A DNA stretch of 54,496 bases from the NCBI RefSeq assembly GCF_000332355.1, contig NZ_KB235962.1:1-54496 (forward strand). Reading direction: 5' to 3'. The stretch is from Baaleninema simplex PCC 7105 (lineage in GTDB: Bacteria > Cyanobacteriota > Cyanobacteriia > Cyanobacteriales > Geitlerinemataceae). Shown here piece after piece: positions 32,922 through 41,672 of this stretch (its first letter is position 1; every line of letters begins with the position of its first letter). The translations under genes and the position numbers were made by a program. The notes under the pieces were generated by a model. That model worked only from the letters and a program-made list of their open reading frames with translations. It searched no databases and had not been told where the DNA came from.

Positions 32922-33896
32922 TTAAGAACGATTGCCAAACGCCTGAATTGCTAACTCTCGAGATTGCTGAGCGGCAGCTTGTAACTGTGCCGAAATTTCA
33001 GCAATTTGCTCGTTTTGACGCTGGATCGTCGTCTCTAATGCCGAAATTTTAACCTCGTAACCTTGTTGAAGACCTTCCCACTCTTTCTCGACTAAATTCG
33101 CCTTCACTGACGCATCTCGATTGACCTTGCGAATCGCCTCTTCCTTGGCGCGATCGAAGGCTTGTTGCAACTCTGCCTCGAAGGTGGCAACGCGCTGTTT
33201 TTTCTCGTCAAATTCTTCTTGGCGATCGCTTAAAAACGCTTCCCGCTCTGTCCAATCTTTCTCTTTTTCGCGGTTTTGTTGCGACAGTTGCGCTTCCAAC
33301 TCCCGACGCTGGCGTTCGTACTCGTCGGCATCGATTTTCCGTTGGCGTTGTAACTCGTATTGGAAGTCAGCCGCTTCCTGTTGCCGCTGTTTCTGCAACA
33401 TTGCCTCGGTTTCCGCCACCTGCGTCTCGAAGGCTTGTCGTTCTTTTTCCCAGGCTTTGCGGGTTTGAGTGCGTTCTTTTTCCAAGGCTTCCTGCTGACG
33501 CGCCAGTTTGTCTTCCAAGGCGCGGCGTTGTTCTTGGTGTTCCCGGCGCAGTAGGTGCAACGCGTCGGCGACGATACCGACTTTTTGCAACTGCTGTAGG
33601 GTCTCAGTTTCGATTTCGATGGATTTGCGGAGTTCGTCCAGTTTCTTGGCTTCGGTTTCGAGGCGATCGGCGAGGCTGGTAACGGTGGTGTCGAACTCCA
33701 GTTGTAAGTCCGCAAAGCCGCGAACGATGCTGTCTGGGGTGTAGGTGGAGGCAATTTCGAGGAGTTCTCGGTTTTTCTGAGTTTCGGCTTCTTCTTCTTT
33801 GGTGGCGACACGGTACTCCTGACGCTTGCGTTCGGCCAAAACCTGTTGGAATTGCTCGAGTAACTGGGATTTGTTGTCGAAAGACGCTTGAGTCAC
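32922..33896 (-). CDS. Long coiled-coil protein 2 (cytoskeleton-like)
   Basis: 324 residues, soluble, almost entirely heptad-rich: KKLDELRKSIEIETETLQQL, EHQEQRRALEDKLARQQEAL, EKERQAFETQVAETEAMLQK and YERQRRELEAQLSQQNREKE. A short N-terminal part (FDNKSQLLEQFQQVLAERKR) resembles the N-terminus of coiled-coil protein 1. The pair lies upstream of cheA on the same strand and may be co-transcribed with its partner. A role in cell shape, filament integrity or motility is plausible but not demonstrated by the sequence. Confidence 0.8.
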   Translation of the reverse strand: MTQASFDNKSQLLEQFQQVLAERKRQEYRVATKEEEAETQKNRELLEIASTYTPDSIVRGFADLQLEFDTTVTSLADRLETEAKKLDELRKSIEIETETLQQLQKVGIVADALHLLRREHQEQRRALEDKLARQQEALEKERTQTRKAWEKERQAFETQVAETEAMLQKQRQQEAADFQYELQRQRKIDADEYERQRRELEAQLSQQNREKEKDWTEREAFLSDRQEEFDEKKQRVATFEAELQQAFDRAKEEAIRKVNRDASVKANLVEKEWEGLQQGYEVKISALETTIQRQNEQIAEISAQLQAAAQQSRELAIQAFGNRS

Positions 33897-34174
33897 GGTT
33901 GGAAACCTCCGGTTGGGAACGGTTGGTGGGATAACGCAGGATGTTTCGGAAAAGTCAGGCCAGGCGCAGTGAGAACGTCTGACCTGACAGTCTGCTGCGT
34001 CGTTCTCGCGTGAGTTGACTTTTTAATCAACTAAATTCAGTATAGCGATCGTTGATTTTTTTGTCAAGCATTCGCTAAAATGCGCGTAGGAAGGAGGATC
34101 GACCTCAACGCACTCCGTTAGGCGTCATGCGATCGCCTGTCGTTCGACCGAGTTGTACAGAAGAGGAGCCAACC

Positions 34175-34522
34175 GTGGAAGAAAGCTTTGGAACCGTCAT
34201 TCGCCGCGCGCGCACCGATTTAGGCTTGTCTCAGCGCGAGTTAGCGAAAATGCTGCGCGTGGATTTCACGTATTTATCGAAGTTAGAGAACGATCGCGCC
34301 GACTACGCGGCCAAAGAAGACGTGATCCGCTCGATCGCTCAACATTTAGAGTTAGACGAAGAGTCCCTCGTGTTTCTAGCGGGACGCACACCGCAGCGAT
34401 ACGAGCAGTTTCTGAAAAAGCACCATCGAGAAATGCCCAAGCTATTCCAGCGCATGGCAGAAAACCCCGCCTTCGCCGAACAAGTCTTTCGCGCCGCATC
34501 GGGAGAGGGGAAGTTGAGGTGA
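34175..34522 (+). CDS. XRE-family helix-turn-helix regulator
   Basis: 115 residues from the GTG at 34175, which is preceded by AGAGGAG with six bases of spacing. An ATG at 34127 would add 16 residues but has a poor ribosome site. The HTH covers FGTVIRRARTDLGLSQRELA, KMLRVDFTYLSKLENDRADY and AAKEDVIRSIAQHLELDEES. The C-terminal part (FLKKHHREMPKLFQRMAENP) is helical. It binds DNA as a small repressor-like protein; the target is unknown. It precedes a TauE/SafE permease on the same strand by 56 bases. Confidence 0.85.
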   Translation: MEESFGTVIRRARTDLGLSQRELAKMLRVDFTYLSKLENDRADYAAKEDVIRSIAQHLELDEESLVFLAGRTPQRYEQFLKKHHREMPKLFQRMAENPAFAEQVFRAASGEGKLR

Positions 34523-34578
34523 TGGGATGATGAGATGATGAGAGGAACAAATCGCGTACATCCACTCTTGTCAATTGA

Positions 34579-35352
34579 ATGTCGATCGAACTGCTTTCAT
34601 TGCTGCTGGTGGGAATCTTCACCGGAATCGCCGCAGGTGTTTTGGGAATTGGCGGCGGCTTGCTCATGGTTCCCGCGTTGATGGTGGGTGGCTTGACGAT
34701 CTTGCAAGCGACGGCGACGAGTTTGGTGGGGGTCGTTCTCAGCGCCACCTCGGGAAGCGTGCGAAATTGGCGCACTGGCGATCTCAACCTTACAGTGTCG
34801 TTGGGATTGGCGCTGGGTGGAATTCCCTTGGCACAGGTGGGAGCGTGGCTAGGAAACCAGCTTCCTGCTGCGATTTTGGCCTTTTGCTTTGCTGCGTTGC
34901 AACTTGCGGCAATTTACTTAATGGGATTGCGCCGTTACCTGGCGACGCAAGAACTCGAGGATATTTCCACGCAACATCAGTATCGTGTCAAAACAATCGG
35001 AATTGGCAGTTTAGCGGGGTTGTTGTCGGGATTGTTTGGGGTTGGCGGCGGTTTGGTGATGGTTCCCTTGCAAATGCTACTGTTACAGTCACCGATCAAA
35101 TTCGCAATTCGTACCAGTTTGGGAGCGATCGTCTTGATTGCGATTTCGGGATTAGTGCGCCACGGAATTCAGGGGAACGTGTTGTGGTTGCAAGGTGTGT
35201 CTCTCGGCGTTGGCGGGATTCTCGGCGCTCAGTTGGGAACGCGCGTCTTACCCAAACTTCCCGAACGTTGGGTGAATTTACTCTTTCGGTTCTTGCTGTT
35301 GGCGATGGCAGGGTATACGATCGCCGAAGGACTCGATGCCATACCAGAGTGA
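34579..35352 (+). CDS. TauE/SafE (TSUP) family permease
   Basis: 257 residues with about eight hydrophobic segments in two homologous halves, each opened by a Gly-rich motif: [19 protein letters not shown] near residue 17 and [19 protein letters not shown] near 145. This is the hallmark of the TSUP family, which moves sulfite, sulfonates or other small organic anions. The substrate is not predictable. It is followed at 35360 by msrA, with only seven bases between the stop and that start, so the two are likely co-expressed. Confidence 0.92.
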   Translation: MSIELLSLLLVGIFTGIAAGVLGIGGGLLMVPALMVGGLTILQATATSLVGVVLSATSGSVRNWRTGDLNLTVSLGLALGGIPLAQVGAWLGNQLPAAILAFCFAALQLAAIYLMGLRRYLATQELEDISTQHQYRVKTIGIGSLAGLLSGLFGVGGGLVMVPLQMLLLQSPIKFAIRTSLGAIVLIAISGLVRHGIQGNVLWLQGVSLGVGGILGAQLGTRVLPKLPERWVNLLFRFLLLAMAGYTIAEGLDAIPE

Positions 35353-35359
35353 GGACAAC

Positions 35360-35827
35360 ATGACTGAAATTGCGACCTTTGGAGCGGGCTGTTTTTGGGG
35401 TATCGAAGCAGCATTTCGTCGCGTTAACGGCGTTGTTTCGACCTCTGTGGGATATATGGGTGGAGATTTCCCAAATCCCTGCTATTTAGACGTTTGCGCT
35501 CGAATCACGGGACACGCGGAAGTGACACAGGTTGAATACGATCCAGATCTCGTTTCTTACGAGGACTTGTTAAACGTTTTTTGGGAAATTCACGATCCCA
35601 CCTCTTTAAACCGTCAAGGTCCCGATCGCGGCGACCAATATCGATCGGTCGTTTTTTATCATACTCCCGAGCAAGAAAAAATCGCCCGACAATCGAAGCT
35701 AAAGTTACAACAATCTCAGAAGTTCGATCGAGATATTGTTACGTTTATCGAACCTGCAAAAGACTATTATCTCGCCGAAGAAGAACACCAACAGTATTAC
35801 GAAAAACATCGTGTAAAAAAGTTTTAA
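35360..35827 (+). CDS. msrA: Peptide-methionine (S)-S-oxide reductase
   Basis: 155 residues from the ATG at 35360, preceded by GAGGAC. It reduces methionine-S-sulfoxide in oxidised proteins using thioredoxin. The catalytic motif GAGCFWG is at residues 8-14, with [52 protein letters not shown] and YRSVVFY following. The ORF opens eight codons earlier, inside the permease gene, but [14 protein letters not shown]-type starts fit the family best from this Met. Confidence 0.96.
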   Translation: MTEIATFGAGCFWGIEAAFRRVNGVVSTSVGYMGGDFPNPCYLDVCARITGHAEVTQVEYDPDLVSYEDLLNVFWEIHDPTSLNRQGPDRGDQYRSVVFYHTPEQEKIARQSKLKLQQSQKFDRDIVTFIEPAKDYYLAEEEHQQYYEKHRVKKF

Positions 35828-35875
35828 ATCATAAAAATAAATCTTCTATGAGATCTTTTCTATGAGATCTTTATG

Positions 35876-35908
35876 AGATCCCCGGCATTTTGAAAATGCC
35901 GGGGATCT
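35876..35908. repeat. GATCCCCGG palindrome, copy D
   Basis: AGATCCCCGGCATTT, loop TGA, AAATGCCGGGGATCT, a perfect 15-bp stem. Compared with copies B and C the inner pair C-G is T-A, changed on both sides. Short direct repeats of TATGAGATCTTT precede it (35847-35880). It stands alone between msrA and the RTX gene. Confidence 0.88.
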
Positions 35909-35990
35909 AGACAGCAGCACCCACTGTTTAGAAAATTTATGGGCTGTAAAAGATCGGAAAATTCAACTCGATCCCGAACTCTCTTGAAAG

Positions 35991-36017
35991 AGTCTGGTGG
36001 GCATTGCCCACCAGACT
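35991..36017. terminator. Perfect 12-bp hairpin between convergent genes
   Basis: AGTCTGGTGGGC, loop ATT, GCCCACCAGACT, between the convergent msrA and RTX genes. It may end both transcripts, but no T-tract follows on either side; it could equally be a dispersed repeat. Confidence 0.5.
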
Positions 36018-36085
36018 AAATCCAACTCTGTGTTCTCTGTGTCTCTGTGGTGAGACCGATCGAAGCAATGTTAGGTTTACCGGCT

Positions 36086-38929
36086 TCAAATAAAATCAAT
36101 TTCCGACAAAAACGAAGGATTAATTCCCACTAAAATCGCGATCGCCTCTCCCGTCACCCCGTCGCGAACCAGAGTTTCGAGTTGTGAATTAGAACCGACT
36201 TGTCGCACGAATTCCAAATCCTCAAACCTCAAACCGTTGGTCAAACTCAGTTTGTCCTGTAACACCTGGAAATCGTTAATCGTATCCGGTGCGCCGTTGC
36301 GTTCGAGAACGAAGATATCGTTTCCGTCGCCGCCGCTGAGGATATCGCTCCCCGAACCGCCAATTAACTCGTCGTCGCCGAGTCCGCCGAACAACCAATC
36401 GATATCTGCTCCCCCTCGCAGGCGATCGCCTCCCTCACCGCCAAACAGAACGTCGATCCCAGACTCTCCATCGAGGTCGTCGTCGCCGAGTCCACCGTTG
36501 AGATAGTCCGTCGCTTCACCGCCGTTGAGATAGTCGTCGTCGTCGCCACCGTAAAGGCGATCGACATCCCCGTTCCCGAAGGCGGCGTCGTTTCCCCCAC
36601 GGAGATAGAGATCGTCGCGGCCGTTACTCCCGGCGATCGCGTCGTCTCCCTCGCTAAATCCTAAGATGGAAGCCTCGTCGATCGCGACATCCTCCCCCGG
36701 AAAACTCATGGGATTTGTCACGGTGACAGAAACGTCCTCGAGGAAAAGACCATCAAAGGCTAAATCTTCGCTGGTGACGGTGTGAGTAATTGCGAAGGTT
36801 CCCGCAGCCGTCTCTAACGGTGCGGTGACTGTAACCAATTGCGGGACGTTCCAATTTGCTGGGGTAAACGTCAGTTGCGAAGCATCGAAGGTCAGAGTAT
36901 CCGCCGACAAAGTCACGGTCACGTCCTCAGACGGAGACAGCAGAAGTTGGATTTCGTAGGTATCGAAACCGTAACCGCTGCGAAAGCGAGTATTTCCCGC
37001 CGATTCGACGAGGGCGATCGCGTCGCCAGTTTGCACTTCCACCGATCCGATATCCATCGCCGATCCCGCCAGACGCGGAAATCCCCGCTGATCGATAAGA
37101 AGCGGTTGCGAGGTCGTCGGATCGATCGCCAACGCGATGTTTCCACCGTCGATGGCGAGGCTGTCGTCGAGGGGAAGGTGAGTCAGCGTCGGCCCGCCGT
37201 TGTCTTGAAGCGGACTCAAAAGAGGATCGAGCGGAGCGATCGCAGTTCCCGCGCGATCGCCGATCGCGTTGAAAACCCCTTCCGGATCGATGCCAACGAG
37301 ATTGAATCCCAAACTGATTCCGGGCGGAAGCGTCGAAAAACTCGCAATATCGTCGTCGTCGGTCGCATTGCGGTTACCGGCCAGGATCGAGTTGGCGATC
37401 GCGAGACTGCCACCATCGAGGCCGATTCCCCCGCCAAAGTCCGTGGCTTCGTTCTCGACGATGGTACTGTTGCGAATTGAAAGCGTGCTGATAATGTTGG
37501 CAATGCCGCCGCCAAAGGTGGGAGACGACAGCATTTGATTGCCTGAAATCGTGCTGTTGGTGATTTCGACAGTACTATCAAAAGCATTCAATCCACCGCC
37601 ACCCGTTTCACCCCCAAAACCTCGGTTGTTCGATACGGTGCTGTTTAGCAGTTGCAGCAATCCCGAATCGATCGCGATACCACCACCGCTGAATCCCGCT
37701 TCGTTGCCGTCGATCGCACTGTTGAAGATGGCGATCGCACTGCCGATCTCGCTGTAAATTCCACCACCGTCCTCGCTGGCTTGGTTGTCTGAAATTTGAC
37801 TGTTAAACAGACGTAACGTTGCCCCAAAGTCGTAAATCCCGCCGCCAAATTCCGCTTCGTTGTCTTCGATGACACTGTTCGAGATGTTAGCCGTTCCCCG
37901 GTTGGAAATTGCCCCGCCGTTAGCTGCCGCGATATTGGCAAAAAAGAGACTGTCCTCGACGAACAGTGTCCCGCTACCCGTGTTTTCGATCGCCCCTCCA
38001 TCATCGATCGATTCGTTGTCCGTCATCGTAACGTTCGCCAGCGTCACCGTCCCGCGATTGAACAGCGCACCACCGCCGTCTACGATGCTAGAACCACCGC
38101 GCAGGGTCAGATCGTTGAGGGTGAGATCGCCGTTGTTGATGACGTGAAACAGGCGAAAATCTTCAATGCTACTCCGTTCGATGGTGGCATCGTTGCCTTC
38201 GATAGTGAGGGTTCCCCCGACGGCGACATCAACGATGGACGGAAGGGCGTTATCGCCGTTTCCTCCCGTACCGTTGTTTGAAGTGGTGATGGTGTAGGTT
38301 CCGCCCCCGAGTTGGATGGTGTCGTTTTCTGGAGTGCTGTTGGCGAGGGCGATCGCGTCGATGAGGGCGGTTTTGTCTCCAGCGGGAACGGGAATCGTGG
38401 CGAAGTTGTGGCGGTAGTTGTCTCGGGTGACGCGATCGATCGCCACCGCTGTTTCGAGATCGCCCCAACGAACTTCAAAGTCCCAATCGCCGCCGTATCC
38501 GGTTAAATCGTCCGACGCCGCGACATCTGCGTTCGTGAGGGTGGCAAATGCTTCGATAAATTCGCGGCCGCGAGTTCCGGCGGCGACGTTACAGCCGTAA
38601 AGGAGAAAATCGCCGTCGGCGTCGAGAGCGTTTCCCCAGTCAGTGAGGATATCGGCGGAGTCGTCGAGGTGATGTCCGTCGAGACTCGCGTTACCGAGTT
38701 GGAGGCGTCCGGCGTCTCCGTGTGTAATCAGGTGAATCGCGTCGAGGTCGTTTCGATCGGCGAGAACCTCAGAAATTTGTTGGAGGCCGTCGGTGGTGGT
38801 GTCGAGAACGACGGTTTCGATGCGGGGATCGAGACCGGAGAGGAGAGTTTGGCGATTGGCGATCGCGCCGTCAACGATGACAAGGGTGCGATCGCTCGCG
38901 TCGGAAAACGCAACAGTTGGGTCGAACAT
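36086..38929 (-). CDS. Large DUF4347 / beta-helix / RTX calcium-binding protein
   Basis: 947 residues. The N-terminal about 175 are a DUF4347 domain (LVIVDGAIANRQTLLSGL, HLITHGDAGRLQLGN, DFLLYGCNVAAGTRG), which has a caspase-like His/Cys pattern. Residues about 180-640 are parallel beta-helix repeats (NSVIEDNEAEFGGGIYDF, NSTVSNNRGFGGETGGGGLN), with choice-of-anchor-like DIGSVEVQTGD at the end. A beta-sandwich follows, then RTX nonapeptides (GGEATDYLNGGLGDDDLDGE, GGSGSDILSGGDGNDIFVL) that bind calcium. There is no Sec signal peptide, so export by a type I system with a C-terminal signal is likely. Surface or extracellular role; adhesion is a guess. Confidence 0.9.
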   Translation of the reverse strand: MFDPTVAFSDASDRTLVIVDGAIANRQTLLSGLDPRIETVVLDTTTDGLQQISEVLADRNDLDAIHLITHGDAGRLQLGNASLDGHHLDDSADILTDWGNALDADGDFLLYGCNVAAGTRGREFIEAFATLTNADVAASDDLTGYGGDWDFEVRWGDLETAVAIDRVTRDNYRHNFATIPVPAGDKTALIDAIALANSTPENDTIQLGGGTYTITTSNNGTGGNGDNALPSIVDVAVGGTLTIEGNDATIERSSIEDFRLFHVINNGDLTLNDLTLRGGSSIVDGGGALFNRGTVTLANVTMTDNESIDDGGAIENTGSGTLFVEDSLFFANIAAANGGAISNRGTANISNSVIEDNEAEFGGGIYDFGATLRLFNSQISDNQASEDGGGIYSEIGSAIAIFNSAIDGNEAGFSGGGIAIDSGLLQLLNSTVSNNRGFGGETGGGGLNAFDSTVEITNSTISGNQMLSSPTFGGGIANIISTLSIRNSTIVENEATDFGGGIGLDGGSLAIANSILAGNRNATDDDDIASFSTLPPGISLGFNLVGIDPEGVFNAIGDRAGTAIAPLDPLLSPLQDNGGPTLTHLPLDDSLAIDGGNIALAIDPTTSQPLLIDQRGFPRLAGSAMDIGSVEVQTGDAIALVESAGNTRFRSGYGFDTYEIQLLLSPSEDVTVTLSADTLTFDASQLTFTPANWNVPQLVTVTAPLETAAGTFAITHTVTSEDLAFDGLFLEDVSVTVTNPMSFPGEDVAIDEASILGFSEGDDAIAGSNGRDDLYLRGGNDAAFGNGDVDRLYGGDDDDYLNGGEATDYLNGGLGDDDLDGESGIDVLFGGEGGDRLRGGADIDWLFGGLGDDELIGGSGSDILSGGDGNDIFVLERNGAPDTINDFQVLQDKLSLTNGLRFEDLEFVRQVGSNSQLETLVRDGVTGEAIAILVGINPSFLSEIDFI

Positions 38930-38988
38930 GACAAATTAAACGAGCGTCCTCGCGCCTCGCGTCCTGGGAATTCATTCGAGCGATCGCC

Positions 38989-39183
38989 TCAACCGTCGGG
39001 AAACTGCCAACAGGCGATAGATTCGACTTGGCGACTCCCGCAAGAACAAGGTTCCCGACGAGACGACACCCATTCGCGATCGCAGCTTTTGCAATGACAC
39101 AACAGGTTGTTGCGGTTGGCTTGTTCGATTTTGGCTTGCCAAATACGAATTTCGTCGGGATCGATCGCAGACGAGTCGGACAT
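38989..39183 (-). CDS. Small zinc-ribbon-like protein
   Basis: 64 residues. Cysteines lie in LLCHCKSCDREW and EPCSCGSRQVESIACWQFPDG, a pattern suited to binding one zinc ion. The ending IACWQFPDG is, to my recollection, characteristic of a conserved small cyanobacterial protein of unknown function. It starts with MSDSSAIDPDEIRIWQAKIE and lies 59 bases upstream of the RTX gene on the same strand. Confidence 0.7.
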   Translation of the reverse strand: MSDSSAIDPDEIRIWQAKIEQANRNNLLCHCKSCDREWVSSRREPCSCGSRQVESIACWQFPDG

Positions 39184-39303
39184 ACAAACGCGACAACAAA
39201 ATAGAGATTCAGAGATGCCTCGATTCTAGCCTGAAGAACTCGGCGACTCGACGGAACCTAAGAACCCGTTAAGCTGAAAGACTAGAACGATCGCCGTCCC
39301 CCC

Positions 39304-41160
39304 ATGTCCCCGAAACGCCGTCCCGAAGCTACCACACCGCCGCCCCGTCCGAGCCTTTCCACGGGCTTCTTCAGCGTTCTGGCGAACACGCCGCGACTCG
39401 TCAAACTGGTGTGGAACGCCGCACCGGGATATCTTCTGACCTCCGTGACCGTGACGTTCTTACAGGGCTTGCTTCCCGTCACCGAACTGTACGTCACGAA
39501 ATTACTGGTCGATCGCATCGTCGCCAGCCTCGGACGACCTGACATCGAATGGATGGCAATTTTCAGTTTAGTGGGGTTGCGCTTCGGCGTGAATTTCCTC
39601 TTTGAAGTCACCGGCCAACTCAACGTTTACACCCTGCAAGTTCTCAAAGATCGCTTTTCAATTTACGCCAACCGCGTGTTAATCGAGCAGGCGGTTCGTC
39701 TGGATTTATCGCACTACGAACTCCCCGAATTTCACGACACCCTCAATCGAGCGCAACAAAGCGGAAGTGACTACCCCGTGCGGCTGTTGGGAACGTTGAC
39801 GAACCTGTTGGGGCAAATCGTCAGTTTTCTCAGTTCGATCGCCTTGCTGCTGAGTTTCAGCCCGCTGGTGATGCTGTTGCTGTTGCTGACTTCCGCCCCC
39901 GCTCTGTGGGTGGGCGTCCGATTTTCCGGGCGTCGGTTTTGGCTGTCGCGATCGCAAACTCAAGCGGGACGACGGGCGGATTATTTACAGCGAGTATTGA
40001 CGCAAAACACCTTCGCCAAAGAAGTGAGGCTGTTTCGCTTGGGCGAATACCTACTGAGTCAGTGGACGGAGATTCGATCGACATTCAACCGACAATCGGC
40101 GCATTTAGCCCGACGCTTCGCCACCGTGCGCGGTTTCGCGGGAACCTTGGCGACGTTGGGCTATTACGGGGCGTATGGTTGGACGATCGCCCGCACAGTA
40201 CAGGGCAGCATTTCCATCGGCGACCTTACCATGTATTCCGGCGCGTTTGCCCAAGCTCAATCTGTCTTAGAGCAAATTTTGCAAAGCATCGCCGGGACTT
40301 ACGAATACAACCTTTACGTGTCCCAATATTTCGAGTTTCTCAGCCTCCAGCCACAGGTGGTCGATCCCCCCGAACCGACCCCGTTTCCGCGGACCATCCA
40401 GCAAGGGTTAGAACTGCGAAACGTCAGCTTTACCTATCCCGAAGCCACCAAACCCACCTTGCAAGATCTGAATTTGACCGTGAAACCCGGTGAAAGCATC
40501 GCCCTGGTAGGGGTAAACGGGGCGGGAAAAACCACGTTGTTGAAGCTAATTACGCGGTTGTACGATGTCAGCGAGGGCGAAATTACCCTCGACGGAATTG
40601 CGATCGATCGCTTTTCCCTGGAAGACTTGCGCCAAAACATCGGCGTGATTTTCCAAGATTTCGCCCGGTACAGCCTCACCGCCCAAGACAACATCGGCTT
40701 TGGGGATTTGTCGAAACGGGACGATCGCGATCGCATCCAACAAGCCACCGCCGACGGGGGTGCAACGGAAGTCATCGATTCTCTCGAATACGGTTACGAC
40801 ACGATTTTAGGAAAAATATTTTCCGGCGGCACGGATTTATCCGGGGGACAGTGGCAGAAAATCGGTATGGCGAGAGCGTTTATGAGTTCCGCCCCGATTT
40901 TGATTCTCGACGAACCCACAGCGGCGTTAGATGCGATCGCCGAAGCGGAATTGTTCGATCGCTTTCGCCGCTTAACCGCCGGAAAAATGACCTTTTTCGT
41001 CAGTCACCGTTTTTCCACCGTTCGCATGGCCGATCGCATTGTCGTCCTCGACAACAGCCACATCGTCGAAGTCGGAAGTCACGAGGAACTGATGCAAAAC
41101 GACGGACTTTACGCCCAGATGTTTCGCTTACAAGCCTCGAGTTACGTGGAGGAATCTTGA
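39304..41160 (+). CDS. ABC exporter, fused permease and ATPase
   Basis: 618 residues. An N-terminal type IV exporter membrane domain with about six helices (residues 30-330) precedes an ATPase domain: Walker A VGVNGAGKTTLLKL, Q-loop GVIFQDFARYSL, signature LSGGQWQKIGMARAF, Walker B LILDEPTAALDAIAE and H-loop SHRFSTVRMADRI. It would work as a homodimer or with a half-transporter partner, none of which is adjacent. The substrate is unknown. The residue after Gln in the Walker B region is Glu as required for hydrolysis. Confidence 0.93.
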   Translation: MSPKRRPEATTPPPRPSLSTGFFSVLANTPRLVKLVWNAAPGYLLTSVTVTFLQGLLPVTELYVTKLLVDRIVASLGRPDIEWMAIFSLVGLRFGVNFLFEVTGQLNVYTLQVLKDRFSIYANRVLIEQAVRLDLSHYELPEFHDTLNRAQQSGSDYPVRLLGTLTNLLGQIVSFLSSIALLLSFSPLVMLLLLLTSAPALWVGVRFSGRRFWLSRSQTQAGRRADYLQRVLTQNTFAKEVRLFRLGEYLLSQWTEIRSTFNRQSAHLARRFATVRGFAGTLATLGYYGAYGWTIARTVQGSISIGDLTMYSGAFAQAQSVLEQILQSIAGTYEYNLYVSQYFEFLSLQPQVVDPPEPTPFPRTIQQGLELRNVSFTYPEATKPTLQDLNLTVKPGESIALVGVNGAGKTTLLKLITRLYDVSEGEITLDGIAIDRFSLEDLRQNIGVIFQDFARYSLTAQDNIGFGDLSKRDDRDRIQQATADGGATEVIDSLEYGYDTILGKIFSGGTDLSGGQWQKIGMARAFMSSAPILILDEPTAALDAIAEAELFDRFRRLTAGKMTFFVSHRFSTVRMADRIVVLDNSHIVEVGSHEELMQNDGLYAQMFRLQASSYVEES

Positions 41161-41333
41161 GAGACAAAGGGGGGAATCTCACGTTTGTAAAAATATGAGT
41201 CTGGGGTAGGTTAGACTTCGGCAACACTGCCGTCCAGAGGTGGAGCGATCGCGAAACCCAACAACAGCTCATACGGAATCCGCCAACCGTACCCCCTTAT
41301 CCCAGATCGGTAAATGGCTGCCGGAGATCCCGG

Positions 41334-41364
41334 AGATCCCCGGCCTTGGAGCTGCCGGGGATCT
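41334..41364. repeat. GATCCCCGG palindrome, copy F (inside a MITE)
   Basis: AGATCCCCGGC (41334-41344) pairs with GCCGGGGATCT (41354-41364); the inner part of the stem has decayed. An extra partial GGAGATCCC lies just upstream. Confidence 0.8.
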
Positions 41365-41381
41365 GGCTCGAGTCTAAATAC

Positions 41382-41594
41382 GGTTTGCTGAGTAAAGCCA
41401 GAAGCTAGACTTGGAAAGAGTTCCTGCGTTTTAGAGCCGACAAAAGTGCAAGATTTTAGGTATGGGGAGATCTCCAGACCTAGCCCGATCGCTTTCTCAC
41501 CTTCGGAAATTAAACGATCGCCAATCCCCCAAACTGTTCCCTGTTCCCAGATCCGCTGTTCCCTTCCTTTACAAACCGTCTTTTTCAGCAAGCC
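41382..41594. mobile_element. Nested MITE of a different family, 213 bp
   Basis: Ends GGTTTGCTGAGTAAAGCC (41382) and GTCTTTTTCAGCAAGCC (41594) are imperfect inverted repeats. Direct repeats CTAAATAC (41374-41381) and TTAAATAC (41595-41602) match at 7 of 8. It has split copy F at a position that is continuous in copy C, which confirms insertion. No coding capacity; the parent IS is not in the window. Confidence 0.7.
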
Positions 41595-41672
41595 TTAAAT
41601 ACATATTTTATACATTTTGTCAATCCCCCGATCTTGAAAAGTTTTCTGCATCACTGAGCGTTGGAGAGGATG

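Larger units (their letters stand above)
41170..41660 (-). mobile_element. Diverged MITE of the GGGTGCATCTCA family (copy F), reverse orientation
   Basis: The reverse complement of this region follows copy C closely: TGATGCAGAAAACTTTTC at one side, GACTCGAGCCAGATCCCCGG and CCATTTACCGATCTGGGAT in the middle, and CTGGACGGCAGTGTTGCCGA near the other end. The left end has decayed to GGGGGAATCTCACGTTTGTA. The right end is eroded against the menA stop. A second MITE is nested in it at 41382-41594. Copy F is therefore older than copies B and C. Confidence 0.8.

Noticed and set aside
34575-35363. 262-aa ORF overlapping the TauE/SafE gene
   Set aside because: Alternate frame; the 34579 frame shows both TSUP Gly-rich motifs and membrane helices.
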